Assembly: GCA_013416445.1 (NCBI GenBank)
Contig: JACCER010000028.1
Location: 1 to 37,500, forward strand
Reading direction: 5' to 3'
Source: Alcaligenaceae bacterium
Lineage (GTDB): Bacteria > Pseudomonadota > Gammaproteobacteria > Burkholderiales > Burkholderiaceae_B
Length of the DNA: 37,500 nt
Positions 35,933-37,500 of the stretch are shown piece by piece. The notes beneath the pieces are model-generated. The model saw only the letters and a list, made by a program, of their open reading frames with translations. It was not told the DNA's origin and ran no database searches. How positions within the stretch are numbered: the stretch's first letter is position 1; each line of letters opens with the position of its first letter. Both the position numbers and the translations under genes were made by a program.

Positions 35933-36865
35933 GTGAAAACATCAAAAAAAGTCATTATTACGTGTGCCATAACAGGCTCCATCCATACGCCTTCCATGTC
36001 GCCTTATCTTCCCATTACTCCTGAAGACATAGTTCGTGACTCTGTTGCGGCTGCAAAAGCCGGGGCATCGATGCTGCATTTGCATGCGCGTGATCCGCAA
36101 ACAGGCGAGCCCAAGCAAGATCCCAAGCTTTTTGCCCAATTCCTGCCTGCAATCAAGGAGCAGACAGACGCCATCCTGAATATCACTACTGGTGGGGGGC
36201 TGGGCATGTCGCTGGACGAGCGCCTGGCGCCTGCGAAGTGGGCTCAGCCTGAAGTGGCCTCGATGAATATGGGTTCTTTCAACTTCAATATTTCCGCTGC
36301 GGGCGACAAAATAGATGCGTTCAAGTTCGATTGGGAAAAGCCATATCTCGATATGACTCGCGATTTTATTCTTTCCAATACCTTCAACCAGATCGAGCGT
36401 GGCGTAACAGAGCTATCGGCCATGGGCACGCGCTTCGAGTTCGAGTGTTACGACGTGGGGCATTTATACAATGTTGCGCATTTCGTCGATCGCGGCTTGA
36501 TCAAGCCGCCATTTTTCTTGCAGTGCATATTCGGTATTCTGGGGGGCATAGGTGCGCACCAGGAAAACCTGCTGCATATGCGCGCTATTGCCGATAAGCT
36601 GTTCGGTGATGATTATTATCTGTCGGTATTGGCGGCGGGTAAGCACCAAATGCCTTTCGTCACCATGAGCGCCTTGCTGGGGGGTAATGTGAGGGTAGGG
36701 CTGGAAGATAGCCTATACGTAGGCAAAGGGAAGTTGGCCCAGTCGAATGCCGATCAGGTCACCAAGATACGGACAATACTGGAAGAGCTTTCGCTGGAAA
36801 TCGCAACGCCCGAAGAGGCGCGTGCCATGATCCAGACCAAGGGTAAAGACAACGTTGCATTCTGA
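35933..36865 (+). CDS. Beta-keto acid cleavage enzyme (BKACE, DUF849)
   Basis: A 310-residue TIM-barrel zinc enzyme of the 3-keto-5-aminohexanoate cleavage (Kce) family. These use acetyl-CoA to split beta-keto acids, giving acetoacetate and a CoA ester. Zinc residues H49 and H51 are in MLHLHARD, and E258 (VRVGLEDSLY) with R254 and D259 match the family's metal and catalytic set. ITTGGGLGMSLDERL near 84-98 is the substrate-site loop. The substrate is not predictable from sequence. The start is GTG with CAGGAGA upstream. No CoA-transferase, thioesterase or dehydrogenase partner follows. The next 600 bases are repeats and an IS end, so a longer operon may have been lost. Confidence 0.93.
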   Translation: MKTSKKVIITCAITGSIHTPSMSPYLPITPEDIVRDSVAAAKAGASMLHLHARDPQTGEPKQDPKLFAQFLPAIKEQTDAILNITTGGGLGMSLDERLAPAKWAQPEVASMNMGSFNFNISAAGDKIDAFKFDWEKPYLDMTRDFILSNTFNQIERGVTELSAMGTRFEFECYDVGHLYNVAHFVDRGLIKPPFFLQCIFGILGGIGAHQENLLHMRAIADKLFGDDYYLSVLAAGKHQMPFVTMSALLGGNVRVGLEDSLYVGKGKLAQSNADQVTKIRTILEELSLEIATPEEARAMIQTKGKDNVAF

Positions 36866-36887
36866 TGTTTTCTAGAGGATGGTTTTG

Positions 36888-36990
36888 TCGTTCTTGAGAG
36901 CAGGTGTGTGTTGTAGCTGGTTTTTTTGTTCTTGAGAGCAGATGTATGTTGTGTACGGCTTTTTGTTCTTGCGAAAGTCGGGTGTGTCGA
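36888..36990. repeat. 37-38-bp tandem repeat, three copies
   Basis: Copies begin TTCTTGAGAG at 36891, TTCTTGAGAG at 36929 and the diverged TTCTTGCGAA at 36966. Each continues with a GTGT-rich stretch and ends with a T-rich run. The third merges into the left arm of the large palindrome. It lies directly after the BKACE gene. Confidence 0.75.
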
Positions 36991-37197
36991 GGCCTGTTTC
37001 GGCTTCACGCGCTGCGCCCCTGGCGGGGTTCCCGTTACGCTCAGCGCCATCGAGGCGCCCGCGGAACTCGCCCGGTCGGACCAGTGGTCCGACAAGCGCC
37101 GGGCTCAAACAGCCGCGGCCTTGCCTCCTCGATGGCGCTGAACGTAACGGCTTGCGCAAGGCGCCTGCACAGCCCCCGACACACCCGACTTTTTGCA
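36970..37197. repeat. 228-bp nested palindromic element
   Basis: Three inverted repeats are nested. The outer arms are TGCGAAAGTCGGGTGTGTCG at 36970-36989 and its counterpart ending at 37197 (16 perfect pairs plus near matches). The middle arms of 23 bp at 37033-37055 and 37127-37149 (CGTTACGCTCAGCGCCATCG and partner) have one mismatch. The core at 37075-37093 is GTCGGACCA-G-TGGTCCGAC. A single strand could fold into one long branched hairpin. No protein is encoded. It may be a MITE-like or intergenic repeat element. Confidence 0.7.
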
Positions 37198-37300
37198 CCA
37201 ATGTAGCTTGGATCAGCCTATTCATGGCCAACCAGCCGCACCAGTAAAACCAGCTACTCAGGCCACTAGGCCATCAGGCCGGCCAATTTTCTGTTACGCA
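37198..37300. other. Intergenic stretch before the IS end
   Basis: About 100 bases between the palindrome and the insertion-sequence end. Nothing was recognised in it beyond a short GGCC-rich stretch. Confidence 0.4.
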
Positions 37301-37500
37301 GTTGTCCGGGGTGGGTGAAGCTCAGTGCGGCGGTAGGCGTGCGCCGCGTACTGACGAAGGGAAGCCGGGGGGTGTCGTCGGCCGTTGTTTGAGATTCTAT
37401 AGTTTTAATCAAGCTTTTTTCAGTAAAAAACGATTTACATCGAACGACTTTTGGCTGCGCCAGAGGGCAAACGCGATACTGAGCAGTTTGCGACCCAGAA
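37301..37500 (-). mobile_element. 3' part of an insertion sequence, running off the right edge
   Basis: It contains the 3' end of a transposase-like frame (stop at 37409) and a non-coding end of about 108 bases. Bases 37301-37331 are the exact reverse complement of 93-123. Similarity between the two edges stops at GGACAAC (37301), giving the likely element boundary. The two copies point inward, toward each other, across the whole window. Confidence 0.65.
37409..37500 (-). CDS. Transposase, C-terminal fragment (IS110-like)
   Basis: Only the last 30 residues are in the window, ending LGRKLLSIAFALWRSQKSFD then a short tail FLLKKA and a TGA stop. The RKLLSIAFALW helix followed by a short polar end resembles the C-terminus of IS110/IS1111-type transposases. 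With so little sequence the family is tentative. The rest lies outside the right edge. Confidence 0.5.
   Translation of the reverse strand, partial: LGRKLLSIAFALWRSQKSFDVNRFLLKKA

Noticed and set aside
36888-36990. Possible CRISPR array
   Set aside because: Repeats are directly tandem with no unique spacers, number only three, and no cas genes are present.
36904-37247. Several overlapping open frames after the BKACE gene
   Set aside because: They are formed by the tandem repeats and the palindrome. The proteins are Cys/Arg-rich with no motif.

Overview
The window looks like chromosome of a betaproteobacterium of the family Alcaligenaceae (Bordetella/Pusillimonas/Achromobacter-like). The grounds are the high GC content, the gene blocks rsmD-coaD-ferredoxin divergent from ftsY and ribB-ribH-nusB-thiL-pgpA-cinA, a RibB whose GTP-cyclohydrolase-like half is degenerate, and a prpF/GntR/aconitase cluster. 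The genus cannot be fixed from the sequence. No tRNA, rRNA, CRISPR array or phage genes were seen.

Layout. 1-204: end of a probable insertion sequence (IS) and a short tandem repeat. 205-3070 (minus): the proton-translocating transhydrogenase operon pntAA-pntAB-pntB. 3201-5003: a YidB-like protein, a bidirectional terminator and an O-acetylhomoserine sulfhydrylase. 5273-8298: an AsmA-family protein overlapping a protein made only of the MOSC N-terminal barrel. 8347-9882 (minus): rsmD, coaD and a ferredoxin, divergent from ftsY (9941-11203). 11245-12858 (minus): a CYTH-CHAD protein. 13021-17280 (plus): a tightly packed riboflavin, transcription, thiamine and phospholipid operon (ribB, ribH, nusB, thiL, pgpA, cinA), convergent with pyrF and dgkA. 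18818-20791 (minus): groES-groEL behind a perfect CIRCE operator. 21271-23738: an NhaR-like regulator divergent from a TerC-family protein and a universal stress protein. 23753-24994: an MFS exporter. 25125-25452: a decayed thioesterase pseudogene. 25616-27592: a membrane-anchored ethylbenzene-dehydrogenase-type haem-domain protein paired with a DUF2231-like membrane protein. 27659-33228: a hotdog thioesterase, prpF, a GntR regulator with two winged helices, and a divergent aconitase. 33381-34867: a cupredoxin with a small exported partner, and a glycine-zipper lipoprotein. 35027-36865: a FadR-type regulator divergent from a beta-keto acid cleavage enzyme (BKACE). 36866-37500: repeats, a nested palindrome and the 3' end of an IS transposase.

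The first 25 kb is mostly housekeeping. From about 25 kb the character is accessory: a pseudogene, redox proteins of unknown role, catabolic enzymes with their own GntR regulators, and repeats. Two observations stand out. First, a perfect 31-bp inverted match lies at the two window edges (93-123 and 37301-37331), just downstream of what look like the 3' ends of two related transposases pointing inward. Second, a dispersed family of small REP-like palindromes sits at gene ends, and in two genes it supplies coding sequence or a stop codon. The best candidate for an undescribed system is the haem-domain/DUF2231 pair, followed by the cupredoxin/small exported protein pair.
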